From contig NZ_OMOJ01000008.1 in the NCBI RefSeq assembly GCF_900302505.1, positions 43,373 to 107,372 of the forward strand: a stretch of DNA of 64,000 nucleotides. Direction: 5' to 3'. A program made the translations under genes and the position numbers. This DNA comes from Pseudoprimorskyibacter insulae. GTDB taxonomy: Bacteria > Pseudomonadota > Alphaproteobacteria > Rhodobacterales > Rhodobacteraceae. Each line of letters opens with the position of its first letter. Within the stretch, counting starts at the first letter, position 1. Shown here piece by piece: positions 9,824 through 19,693 of this stretch. Below the pieces are notes generated by a model, which was not told where the DNA came from, did no database searches, and saw only the letters and a program-made list of their open reading frames with translations.

Positions 9824-10447
9824 ATGTCCGAGGCCGAACTGCCGCAACTCTACCTTGTCACCCCCTCCAGCCTTGAGCTGTCGATCTTTCCGACGCAGCT
9901 TGCCGCGGTTTTGGATGCCGTGGAGGTCGCATGTATTCGTCTGTCCTTGGCCAGCCGGGACGAAGACCTAATTGGTCGCGCCGCAGATGCGCTGCGCGAT
10001 GTGGCCCATGCCCGCGATGTGGCCTTGGTGATCGACACCCATGTCGTTCTGGCCCAACGCCACGGTCTGGACGGTGTGCACCTGACGGATGGCGCACGTT
10101 CTGTGCGTCTGGCCCGCAAAGAACTGGGCGCGGATGCGATTGTCGGGGCCTATTGTGGCCAATCGCGCCATGACGGGATGAACGCCGGTGAAGCCGGTGC
10201 CGATTACGTCAGCTTTGGCCCTGTCGGCATGTCGGCGCTTGGCGCGGGTGAAAAAGTCGAAGACGATCTGTTTGAGTGGTGGTCGCAGATGATCGAACTG
10301 CCGGTTGTCGCCGAAGGTGGCCTGACCCCCAAGCTGATCACCGAACTGACGCCGGTCACGGACTTTTTCGGCATAGGCGATGAGATCTGGAAAACCGAAG
10401 ACCCCGTCGCCGCGATGAAAGCGCTTGTCGCCGCGATGGAAGGCTGA
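9824..10447 (+). CDS. Thiamine-phosphate synthase-like (ThiE fold) protein
   Basis: 207-residue TIM-barrel protein of the ThiE/TenI family. ThiE joins HMP pyrophosphate and thiazole phosphate to give thiamine phosphate. Features seen are QLYLVTP at the N-terminus, GLDGVHLTDG (the V/GxHL phosphate-site strand), VGAYCGQSRHDGMNAGEAGADYVSFGPV and VVAEGGL. The usual ThiE Lys/Asp set for magnesium-pyrophosphate is not clearly all present. It also stands alone rather than in a thi operon, so a diverged TenI-type role is possible. The start ATG at 9824 has GGAG upstream; the open frame before it is probably non-coding. Confidence 0.75.
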   Translation: MSEAELPQLYLVTPSSLELSIFPTQLAAVLDAVEVACIRLSLASRDEDLIGRAADALRDVAHARDVALVIDTHVVLAQRHGLDGVHLTDGARSVRLARKELGADAIVGAYCGQSRHDGMNAGEAGADYVSFGPVGMSALGAGEKVEDDLFEWWSQMIELPVVAEGGLTPKLITELTPVTDFFGIGDEIWKTEDPVAAMKALVAAMEG

Positions 10448-10448
10448 G

Positions 10449-11282
10449 TTACGCCTCGGGCGCGGTCAGCCTGTGGGCGCCGCGCACCTGCGCCTCAAGA
10501 TGGCGTGCCAATTCTTTGCGATCCTTGAAATCCGACACTTTCACCGGGGTGTGGTAGATCAGCTCCACATGACCCTGACTTTTGGCGGCCAGCACGCTTA
10601 GCAAATGCGCGCCAAACTCCATATCGCCCCACCAGCCATAGAACCGCCGGTCCGCGCCTTCGGGCGCGTGATACAGAACAGTCACCGCCTGCATCTGAAG
10701 AATATCGCGCAGGCCTTCCGTGAAGAACGCCGCGAAAAGCGTTGTTTTGAATGGCAAAACCGTAACCGCGTCGGTTGAGGTGCCTTCGGGGAAAAACAGC
10801 AACCGGTGACCGGCCTTCAACCGGGTTTCGAACAGATCGGTCTGGGCCTTCGCCTCGCGCCGGTCGCGGTTGATGAACACCGTGCCCGTTGCCCGCGCCA
10901 GCCAGCCGATTCCGGGCCAATTGGCCACCTCGGCCTTGGACACGAAATAGACGTTCTTACGCGAATTCAGCGTAAAGATATCCAGCCAGGACGAATGGTT
11001 CGCCACCACCGCCCCCGGCCCTTTGATGCGCGGCCCGGTAGCTTTGACCGGTATGCCCATGAAAAACAACGACAAACGGCAGGCCGCCTGCGTGATATAG
11101 GGTGTGACCGGACGGCCCATGCCAAACAAAGGCCGCTCAATCACGCGCAGCGCCAGCTTCAGGATCATGCCAATCGTCAGCACCAAAAAGATCGGAATGC
11201 CCCGGCGCAGCACACGCAGCCAAGCCAGCCCTTTGGGCGCTTCGGGGGTAATCTCGGTGCCTTCGCCCCAGGTCGTGGTCAT
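10449..11282 (-). CDS. olsA: 1-acyl-sn-glycerol-3-phosphate acyltransferase family (OlsA-like)
   Basis: Membrane-associated acyltransferase of the PlsC family. The NHSSWLD catalytic box (HxxxxD) is near residue 95 and FPEGT near residue 166. An N-terminal hydrophobic helix (about residues 30-50) anchors it. It overlaps the 3' end of the upstream olsB-type gene by 4 bp. OlsB makes lyso-ornithine lipid and OlsA adds the second acyl chain, so this gene most likely completes ornithine-lipid synthesis. A general lyso-phosphatidate acyltransferase cannot be excluded from sequence alone. Length 277 residues. Confidence 0.85.
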   Translation of the reverse strand: MTTTWGEGTEITPEAPKGLAWLRVLRRGIPIFLVLTIGMILKLALRVIERPLFGMGRPVTPYITQAACRLSLFFMGIPVKATGPRIKGPGAVVANHSSWLDIFTLNSRKNVYFVSKAEVANWPGIGWLARATGTVFINRDRREAKAQTDLFETRLKAGHRLLFFPEGTSTDAVTVLPFKTTLFAAFFTEGLRDILQMQAVTVLYHAPEGADRRFYGWWGDMEFGAHLLSVLAAKSQGHVELIYHTPVKVSDFKDRKELARHLEAQVRGAHRLTAPEA

Positions 11283-12043
11283 CCGCGCTGTCCTGTGTAA
11301 ATTGCCCGCTGGCGATCATTCATTCGTGTCGTGTCAAGGATCAGGCAGATATCGGTCGTGTTGAACGCATGGTCGATATAGGCGCCATCCCCGACAAACC
11401 CGCCAAGGCGCAGATAGGCCTTGATCAGTGCAGGCGTTTCTACCGCGGCGCGGCGTCGGTCGATCTGATCGGGTGGCAGGATGCTCATCGGCTCATAAGC
11501 CTTTGATTTCACGCAAATCTCTTCGGGTGCCAGATGCCGATCGGCAAGCGAGCTAAGCGCATGGGCCAAGGCTCCGGTGTCCGTGCCGTGAAAACTGGCG
11601 ACACCAAACAGAACTTCCAGCCCGTGTTCTTCAACATAGCGGGCCAAAGCCTGCCACATCACATACATGCCCGCGCCGCCGCGATAATCGCGGTGCAGGC
11701 AGGATCGGCCAAGCTCCAACAACCGCCGCCCAGAAGTGCGCAGCGGTGCCAGGTCGTATTCGTCTTCGGAATAGAAGCGCCCGATCTTTGCGGCCTGATC
11801 GTCGCGCATCACGCGATAGACCCCCACCAGCGGCGGGCCATCAGTTCGGGCCGTATCTTCCAGCAACAGGTGGTCGAAAACGTCGTCGTATTCGTCCCGT
11901 TCCAGCCGCGCGTCATGGTCTACCATCGCGCCGGACCCGCCCAGTTCGTCAACAAAGACGTCATAGCGAAGGCGTTGCGCGGCCAATAGGTCGTCAGCGT
12001 TTTCCGCCAGTCGAACCCGATAGGTCGGCTCTGATTGAGTCAT
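11279..12043 (-). CDS. olsB: L-ornithine N-acyl-ACP acyltransferase
   Basis: GNAT-fold enzyme that transfers a 3-hydroxyacyl group from acyl-ACP to the alpha-amino group of ornithine, giving lyso-ornithine lipid. The 254 residues show the family features LRYDVFVDELG (cf. the autoinducer-synthase-like LRxxVF motif), a LLELGRSCLHRDYRGGAGMYVMW segment that is the acyl-donor motif, and LFGVASFHGTD. It is followed by olsA with a 4-bp overlap, the usual two-gene arrangement for ornithine-lipid synthesis without a fused OlsF. Ornithine lipids are zwitterionic, phosphorus-free and common in roseobacters under phosphate limitation. Confidence 0.9.
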   Translation of the reverse strand: MTQSEPTYRVRLAENADDLLAAQRLRYDVFVDELGGSGAMVDHDARLERDEYDDVFDHLLLEDTARTDGPPLVGVYRVMRDDQAAKIGRFYSEDEYDLAPLRTSGRRLLELGRSCLHRDYRGGAGMYVMWQALARYVEEHGLEVLFGVASFHGTDTGALAHALSSLADRHLAPEEICVKSKAYEPMSILPPDQIDRRRAAVETPALIKAYLRLGGFVGDGAYIDHAFNTTDICLILDTTRMNDRQRAIYTGQRG

Positions 12044-12166
12044 GGGTCTTGCAGTCCTGCCAAAGTCGCTTTGCTTCTAGGCGTCTGGCCTCATGAAGGC
12101 AAGCATTGGCGGACGGGTTGCAATTTACCACGACTCGCCCTTAGGGTGAGATATCAGGCCACACCA

Positions 12167-12355
12167 CTACCCTTGCGAAACATCAACCCATTCTAGCATC
12201 ACACGATTGCCATCAATGACCACTTTGCCCTGCTCACGGAAATTCACAGTGATCCGCCCACCGACATTGGATTGGACTTGTCCAATACCCCAGTCAGGTT
12301 GGGCGGGATGGCGGACCAGCATTCCGGGTTCCAGCAATGCGTTCAATGCGCTCAT
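12167..12355 (-). CDS. DUF3553 family small protein
   Basis: 62-residue protein matching the DUF3553 pattern: a beta-rich fold with PGMLVRHPAQPDWGIGQVQS, GRITVNFREQGKVVI and a terminal LEWVDVSQ. This resembles the small UvrD/CarD-like Tudor-type domain that in other proteins contacts RNA polymerase or nucleic acid, but no function is established for the stand-alone form. The start ATG lies 24 bp from the divergent chpT start, so the two share one promoter region. Confidence 0.8.
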   Translation of the reverse strand: MSALNALLEPGMLVRHPAQPDWGIGQVQSNVGGRITVNFREQGKVVIDGNRVMLEWVDVSQG

Positions 12356-12379
12356 GGGTCACCTTTGTCGGAGGACAGT

Positions 12380-12979
12380 TTGAAAGATCTTGACGAACAT
12401 CTGCCCGGCCTGATCGGGTCGCGCATCTGCCACGACCTTATCAGCCCGATTGGCGCAATCTGCAATGGGCTTGAATTGCTGGAACTGAGCGGCCAATTGA
12501 ACGGCTCGCAGGAAATCACCCTGATCCAAGACAGCGTGCGCCATGCCCGCGCCCGGATTGAACTGTTTCGGGTGGCCTTTGGCCGTACCGAGGACCAAGG
12601 CGCGGTGGCGGCAAATGCGATGCAATCCCTGCTGAACGGATGGTCCGAAGGCAGCCGCCATGAAATGACATGGGCCACCGGCGACCCGGTCGGGCGGCAA
12701 CTGGCTCAAATGGCTCTGCTGGCCTTTCTATGCGTTGAAACGTCCCTGCCCCGAGGCGGTATCATCAAGGGGCGCACCACCGGGGACGGCATAACCTTGG
12801 TCGCGCGTGGCGATGTGGTCAACGCCGATGGGCCCGAATGGCAGCATCTGCGCGGCCAAAGCGCTGAGGTCTTGCCAGCGGGCCGTGTGCAATTCAGCCT
12901 TTTGCGGCTTTTGCTGGATGGGTCAAACCGCCAGCCCCGGATTGTGGCGCTGGCGGATGGGATAGAACTAAGCGTTTAA
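12380..12979 (+). CDS. chpT: Histidine phosphotransferase ChpT
   Basis: Cytoplasmic phosphotransferase that carries phosphate from the hybrid kinase CckA to CtrA and CpdR. The conserved dimerisation/phospho-His segment reads [21 protein letters not shown] near residue 13, as in Caulobacter ChpT. The rest is a degenerate Bergerat-fold half without ATP motifs. The start is most probably TTG at 12380, with GGAGG five bases upstream; the longer upstream frame overlaps the divergent DUF3553 gene and has no good ribosome site. Length is about 199 residues. The 3' end overlaps the convergent proA by 4 bp. cckA, the upstream kinase gene, is 35 kb away in this window. Confidence 0.9.
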   Translation: MKDLDEHLPGLIGSRICHDLISPIGAICNGLELLELSGQLNGSQEITLIQDSVRHARARIELFRVAFGRTEDQGAVAANAMQSLLNGWSEGSRHEMTWATGDPVGRQLAQMALLAFLCVETSLPRGGIIKGRTTGDGITLVARGDVVNADGPEWQHLRGQSAEVLPAGRVQFSLLRLLLDGSNRQPRIVALADGIELSV

Positions 12980-14241
12980 GCGCGAGTCGTTCCGTCGCCT
13001 TCGACGATGTACTTGAAGCTGGTCAACTGCGTTGCCCCAACCGGGCCGCGCGCATGCATTTTGCCCGTCGCGATGCCGATTTCCGCGCCCATGCCAAATT
13101 CGCCACCATCGGCGAACTGGGTTGAGGCGTTGCGCATTAGGATGGCGCTGTCGATCCGCTCAAAGAACTTGTCGGCGGCGGCGTCATCCTCGGTGATGAT
13201 GCAATCGGTGTGGTTTGAGCTATAGGTGTTGATGTGGTCAATCGCGGCGTCCAGATCGTCCACCACCTTGGCGGCGATGATGCTATCAAGGTACTCCTTG
13301 CCCCAATCCTCGGGCGCGGCCTGCGTGGTGCCTTCGATGGCTTGCAGAACCTCGCCCGCGCGCACCTCAACCCCGGCGTTCAGCAGCGATTTGACCAAGC
13401 CTTGGCCAATGGTATCGACCACATCGCGGTGGATCAGCAGGCATTCGGCCGCGCCGCAAATCCCGGTGCGGCGGGTTTTGGCGTTCATCACAACGTTCAG
13501 CGCCTTCACAGGGTCGGCGTCTTTGTCGACATAGATGTGCACGATGCCTTCAAGATGGGCGAACACGGGCACGCGGGCTTCGCGCTGAACCAGACCAACA
13601 AGGCCCTTGCCGCCGCGCGGCACGATGACGTCGATATAATCGGTCATCGTCAGCATGTCCTGAACTGCTGCGCGGTCACGCGTCGGCACCAGTTGGATCG
13701 CGTCTTCGGGCAGGTTCGCGGCTTTCAGCCCCTCAACCAAACACGCATGGATCGCGCCCGAGCTATGGAAGCTTTCGGACCCGCCGCGCAGGATAACTGC
13801 ATTGCCCGCCTTCAGGCAAAGCGCGCCTGCATCTGCCGTCACGTTGGGCCGCGATTCATAGATCACGCCAATCACCCCAAGCGGCGTGCGCACGCGCTTG
13901 ATGTGCAGACCCGTCGGGCGATCCCATTCCTCAATCACCTCACCGACCGGATCGGGCTGTTCGGACACGGTGCGCAGGCTGTCGACGATGCCGCGAATGC
14001 GGTCCTCGGTCAGCAGCAGCCGGTCCAGCATTGCGTCAGACAGGCCCTTGTCGCGGCCAAATTCCATGTCCTTGGCGTTGGCCTCAATAATCTCGTCGCG
14101 TTTGGCCCAGACGGCATCGGCGGCGGCAATCAGGGCGGCATGTTTGCGTTCGGCGCTGGCATAGGCCAGCACCCGCGCCGCAGCTTTCGCCCTGCGGCCA
14201 ATGTCATTCATGACGGCGGAAATATCGGTCAGGTCTTTCAT
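12976..14241 (-). CDS. proA: Glutamate-5-semialdehyde dehydrogenase (gamma-glutamyl phosphate reductase)
   Basis: Second step of proline synthesis: NADPH-dependent reduction of gamma-glutamyl phosphate to glutamate semialdehyde. The 421 residues carry the ProA motifs [19 protein letters not shown] and the catalytic cysteine region [14 protein letters not shown], then [33 protein letters not shown] near the C-terminus. It lies 26 bp downstream of proB in an obgE-proB-proA operon, an order common in alphaproteobacteria. Confidence 0.97.
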   Translation of the reverse strand: MKDLTDISAVMNDIGRRAKAAARVLAYASAERKHAALIAAADAVWAKRDEIIEANAKDMEFGRDKGLSDAMLDRLLLTEDRIRGIVDSLRTVSEQPDPVGEVIEEWDRPTGLHIKRVRTPLGVIGVIYESRPNVTADAGALCLKAGNAVILRGGSESFHSSGAIHACLVEGLKAANLPEDAIQLVPTRDRAAVQDMLTMTDYIDVIVPRGGKGLVGLVQREARVPVFAHLEGIVHIYVDKDADPVKALNVVMNAKTRRTGICGAAECLLIHRDVVDTIGQGLVKSLLNAGVEVRAGEVLQAIEGTTQAAPEDWGKEYLDSIIAAKVVDDLDAAIDHINTYSSNHTDCIITEDDAAADKFFERIDSAILMRNASTQFADGGEFGMGAEIGIATGKMHARGPVGATQLTSFKYIVEGDGTTRA

Positions 14242-14267
14242 CGGAAGGGCCTTTCGGCTGAAATGTG

Positions 14268-16522
<2,255 letters not shown>

Positions 16523-17062
16523 CTATTTCAGCGTTTTCAGATAGGTCCAAGTGGGGACCTTGGCGTTGCGGGCGATCGAGAAAACCTCAGCATCGCCAAT
16601 ATATTCAAAGCCGCAGTTCGTCAGAACCTTGGCCGAGGCCGGGTTGTCCTGAAAGACCGATGCAAACATTGTCCCATTGCCGAACGGGTTCGCCTCGACC
16701 AAGGCGCGAACAGCGTCAGACGCGAACCCGGTGTTCCAGTACTGCGGCGCGATCCAATAGCCGACCTCAGTCTGGTTGCGGTCCATATCCATCAGCGACA
16801 CCAGCCCCATCAGTTCCGGCCCGCCGACCCGCGTGGCATCCAGCGCCCAGACGTCTTCGGTTGTGTCAGGCGCGGTGACACGGGCAACAAAGGCGTCCGT
16901 CGTGCCGGGCGGCAAAGGGTGCGGGATGCTGCTGGTGTTGCAGGCCACGCGCTTATCCGATGCGTAATGTTCAATCAAACCCATGTCCGACAGGCGAACC
17001 GGACGCAGATCAAAGCGTTCCGTCGTTATCGTCTTTTTCTCAACCCTAACATCCAGGCTCAT
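16523..17062 (-). CDS. GNAT family N-acetyltransferase (RimJ/RimL-like)
   Basis: 179-residue acetyltransferase of the RimJ/RimL type. It carries [23 protein letters not shown] at the N-terminus, [23 protein letters not shown] (motif A) and [24 protein letters not shown] (motif B). These proteins acetylate N-terminal amines of ribosomal proteins or small amines; the substrate here is unknown. I chose the ATG at 17060-17062 with GGAGGAGA just upstream; the longer frame begins with a TTG within that Shine-Dalgarno. It sits between rpmA and obgE on the same strand, which fits a ribosome-related role. Confidence 0.85.
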   Translation of the reverse strand: MSLDVRVEKKTITTERFDLRPVRLSDMGLIEHYASDKRVACNTSSIPHPLPPGTTDAFVARVTAPDTTEDVWALDATRVGGPELMGLVSLMDMDRNQTEVGYWIAPQYWNTGFASDAVRALVEANPFGNGTMFASVFQDNPASAKVLTNCGFEYIGDAEVFSIARNAKVPTWTYLKTLK

Positions 17063-17206
17063 GCTCTCCTCCAACCTACTTTTATAACCTAACGTCCCAT
17101 GTGGTGCGCGCCTGTCTCCTCAGCAAGTGCGCGATACGCGGGCTTTGTGGTGCGAACCTGCCGATAGACGGGCATCTTCGCGAATTTTGCGCAACAACAA
17201 CGCAAA

Positions 17207-17232
17207 GGGGGACCGGCCACTGCCGATCCCCC
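17207..17232 (-). terminator. Probable terminator after rpmA
   Basis: GGGGGACCGGC pairs with GCCGATCCCCC (one G:T-type mismatch) around CACT, 33 bp past the rpmA stop. The U-tract on the minus strand is weak (TTTGCGTTGTTG), so termination may be partial. Confidence 0.55.
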
Positions 17233-17264
17233 GATGATTTTTTTCAAAACCTGTTAAGGTCGGC

Positions 17265-17534
17265 TTACTCTGCGGCCTCCGCCACTGGCAGAACCGAAAT
17301 AAAGGTGCGGCCTTTCAGGCCTTTCGCAAAGGTCACGTTGCCTTCGACAGTTGCGAAGATGGTGTGGTCGCGGCCCATGCCAACGCCTTCACCCGGCCAG
17401 AATTTGGTGCCGCGCTGACGCACGATGATGTTGCCCGGAATGGCCGACTGGCCACCGTACAGTTTCACACCAAGACGGCGACCGGCTGAGTCGCGGCCGT
17501 TACGGGAGCTACCGCCTGCTTTTTTATGTGCCAT
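17265..17534 (-). CDS. rpmA: 50S ribosomal protein L27
   Basis: 89-residue L27, located near the peptidyl-transferase centre. The N-terminus reads [20 protein letters not shown] and the core [20 protein letters not shown], both diagnostic. There is no N-terminal prepeptide of the Firmicutes type. It lies 12 bp downstream of rplU in the conserved two-gene unit. Confidence 0.98.
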   Translation of the reverse strand: MAHKKAGGSSRNGRDSAGRRLGVKLYGGQSAIPGNIIVRQRGTKFWPGEGVGMGRDHTIFATVEGNVTFAKGLKGRTFISVLPVAEAAE

Positions 17535-17546
17535 TTGGTCCTCTCC

Positions 17547-18125
17547 TTAGTTTGCGAGTTCTTTGGCCTGCTCGACCCACTCAGGCTTCACCTTGACGGC
17601 ATCGAACGATGCGGCGTCAACAGCAGCCAGCTGAGCGAAAGTCGAAATGCCAGCGTCGTTCAGCTTTTTCGCAGCGGCCGGGCCAACGCCATTGATGGCG
17701 GTCAGATCGTCCGAACCTGCGGCAGCAGCAGCCGGTGCAGCAGCAGCGGCAGTCGCCGGAGCGGCAACCGAACCTGCGCCAACAGCCGATTTCACGCCCG
17801 AGTTGCCTGCGCCTTCGGCCAGGATGTCGGTAACGCGCAGCAGGGTCAGCTGCTGACGGTGGCCTTTGGTGCGCTTCGAGCTGTGCTTACGGCGGCGCTT
17901 AACGAAGTGGATGACCTTCTCACCTTTGATCTGGTCGATCACTTCAGCCTGAACAGCGGCGCCATCGATCAGCGGCGCGCCGACAACGACCGAGTCGCCA
18001 CCAAGCATCAGAATGTCATTGAACTGGACTTTTTCTCCAGCATCTGCGGCCAGCTTTTCAACGCGGAGCACATCGCCCGCTTGAACTTTATACTGTTTGC
18101 CGCCAGTTTTCAAAACCGCGAACAT
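17547..18125 (-). CDS. rplU: 50S ribosomal protein L21 with C-terminal helix-hairpin-helix extension
   Basis: The first ~103 residues are canonical L21 (MFAVLKTGGKQYKVQAGDVL, RKHSSKRTKGHRQQLTLLRV). The protein continues to 192 residues through an Ala/Gly-rich linker (about 105-138). It ends in a 50-residue domain DDLTAINGVGPAAAKKLND...STFAQLAAVD, a helix-hairpin-helix pattern seen in DNA- or RNA-binding proteins. The E. coli protein has 103 residues, so this nearly doubles the length. Extended L21 proteins are known in Rhodobacteraceae; the job of the extra domain is not established. It forms an operon with rpmA. Confidence 0.96.
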   Translation of the reverse strand: MFAVLKTGGKQYKVQAGDVLRVEKLAADAGEKVQFNDILMLGGDSVVVGAPLIDGAAVQAEVIDQIKGEKVIHFVKRRRKHSSKRTKGHRQQLTLLRVTDILAEGAGNSGVKSAVGAGSVAAPATAAAAAPAAAAAGSDDLTAINGVGPAAAKKLNDAGISTFAQLAAVDAASFDAVKVKPEWVEQAKELAN

Positions 18126-18220
18126 GCGTGTCTTCCTTCGTGTTACCGCGTTCTGTGGCCCCTTGCGGAGTTGATGGCAAAAGCCGCCTCGAACAGCGCG
18201 TCCTTTGGGACGATCGTGTA

Positions 18221-18254
18221 TAAAAAACGAAAGGCGGGGCCGAAGCCCCGTCTT
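18221..18254 (-). terminator. Rho-independent terminator downstream of the DUF2059 gene
   Basis: On the minus strand, AAGACGGGGC pairs with GCCCCGCCTT around a TTCG tetraloop and continues into a T-rich run (CGTTTTTTA). It lies between the DUF2059 gene and the rplU promoter. Confidence 0.85.
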
Positions 18255-18325
18255 GACGTTGGCGCTGTATCTGCGCCCTGCCCGTCAATGTCAAGCCTTT
18301 TGCCCCGGAAATGCGCAGCTTTCCC

Positions 18326-19138
18326 TTACAGATCGCGCACATCCATCTGGCGGGCAATCGCCAGCCCGAGTTGATACGAGATATCGTTGTACATTTTATC
18401 AAAGGCCCCGAACAGCACCCGGTTCAGCGATTGCCCCTCGGCGCTATGCGACAAGGCGATATAGGTGTTCAGTTCGTCCTCGGGCAGCGGCTGATAAGCC
18501 ATAAGCAAATAGGCATAGACCCAATCGCGCGTGTCTTGCCGGGTGTTGTCCTCATCCGACCAGATATCGGCCACCACCTCGTTCAGGTCCATATCCAGCG
18601 CGCCGCCTTCGATCAGGCCGCGATAGAAATGGAACTGGCTATTGAGCGCCGACACCACGTTATAGTCGACCAGATCGTTGGCTTCGACATAGCGCGTGAC
18701 CGCCGCCAGTCGCGGATCATCTGTCCCGTCAATCCCAGTGAAGAAATCGCGCGACGCCTCTTCCACCGACGGGTCAGAGATCGCCCGACGGGCCGACATC
18801 TCTAGGCCGACGATCCGGCGACCGATGTCCGTTTCAAAGAACGACAGCAGCGGCGCGATATCGTCTTCGGACAGTTCGGCATCGAATTGCGCCTGAATCA
18901 CCGACTTCATCGCGCCGGTGTCGTAAATGTCCGACACGTTGCGCTTCCACGCCTCGGTCGCACCATCGGGCAGCATGCTGGCGGCCAAATCGTCGCCATA
19001 GATCAACCCTTCGTCGCGCAGCAGCGCCACCATGTCATCCATGCGCAGCGCTGACATCAAAGCCTCAGCCCCGCCAGCCCGCACCGGCCCCGCGACAAGC
19101 GTAAACAAAGCGGCAACCAAAGAAATAAAGCGGATCAC
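18326..19138 (-). CDS. Exported DUF2059 family protein
   Basis: 270-residue predicted periplasmic protein. The N-terminal signal peptide is MIRFISLVAALFTLVAGPVRAGG. It is followed by an all-helical region with two DUF2059-like segments; ELSEDDIAPLLSFFETDIGRRIVGLE is the typical LtxeElxxlxxFYxTpxGxKl pattern. The family is widespread in proteobacteria, function unknown. Monocistronic, with its own terminator; its upstream region faces the tRNA-Ser gene. Confidence 0.82.
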   Translation of the reverse strand: MIRFISLVAALFTLVAGPVRAGGAEALMSALRMDDMVALLRDEGLIYGDDLAASMLPDGATEAWKRNVSDIYDTGAMKSVIQAQFDAELSEDDIAPLLSFFETDIGRRIVGLEMSARRAISDPSVEEASRDFFTGIDGTDDPRLAAVTRYVEANDLVDYNVVSALNSQFHFYRGLIEGGALDMDLNEVVADIWSDEDNTRQDTRDWVYAYLLMAYQPLPEDELNTYIALSHSAEGQSLNRVLFGAFDKMYNDISYQLGLAIARQMDVRDL

Positions 19139-19300
19139 GGCAAGGCCTCCTGCATGGCTCAGTCCCCCTTACAGTAATGCGCCCCCGCCCCCTTTCCAAC
19201 CCGCCGAAACGGGCAAAGACAAAAGGGAAGAACTTTTTTCATTTTTCCTGTTGCACCCGCCTGAGCAGTTACTTATACGCCCCGCTACCAAGACCCCCGC

Positions 19301-19390
19301 GGAGAGGTGCCGGAGTGGTCGAACGGGGCGGTCTCGAAAACCGTTGTGGGTGCAAGCCCACCCAGGGTTCGAATCCCTGTCTCTCCGCCA
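19301..19390 (+). tRNA. tRNA-Ser (anticodon CGA)
   Basis: 90-nt tRNA with a long variable arm. The acceptor stem GGAGAGG pairs with TCTCTCC, discriminator G, and CCA is encoded. The anticodon loop CTCGAAA gives anticodon CGA, reading UCG codons. The variable arm is TGTGGGTGCAAGCCCACC-like and the T-loop is GGTTCGAATCC. All arms fold without gaps. Confidence 0.97.
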
Positions 19391-19693
19391 CTTGCCTTTG
19401 ATTTCCTTGGGAAATCAGGCAAGGCGCATTTACTCCAGAAAAAAGCCCAAGCTTGATTACAGTGGCCTACTGACTGGCCCTGATGACCATGGTTTTTGCC
19501 ATTTCTTAGGGTGGTGTCTGACACCGGTTAGAACGCGGCATTCCCAATGATCCGTTCTGCTCAGCTTAGCGTTTTGGATCATCCTCAAACTCCCCGCCCG
19601 GCACACGTACCAAGCCATCCGAATTGCTTTGGTGATTGACCATGCGTCAGCTACAATAGCGACATTCCAATCACGTATTTTCAGGGTGTCGCT
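19391..19693. other. Intergenic stretch between tRNA-Ser and the giant RTX gene
   Basis: About 300 bp with no convincing gene. It contains a 13-bp palindrome GGTGTCTGACACC near 19513. A minus-strand open frame (19457-19735) gives a protein I do not recognise, and it runs into the RTX gene. The base composition is more AT-rich than the flanks. It presumably carries the promoter of the RTX gene; a decayed mobile element is possible. Confidence 0.5.

Noticed and set aside
19301..19390. tRNA-Ser as an attachment site for an integrated element carrying the RTX gene
   Set aside because: No repeat of the tRNA 3' end was seen downstream and no integrase is present nearby; nothing supports integration here.
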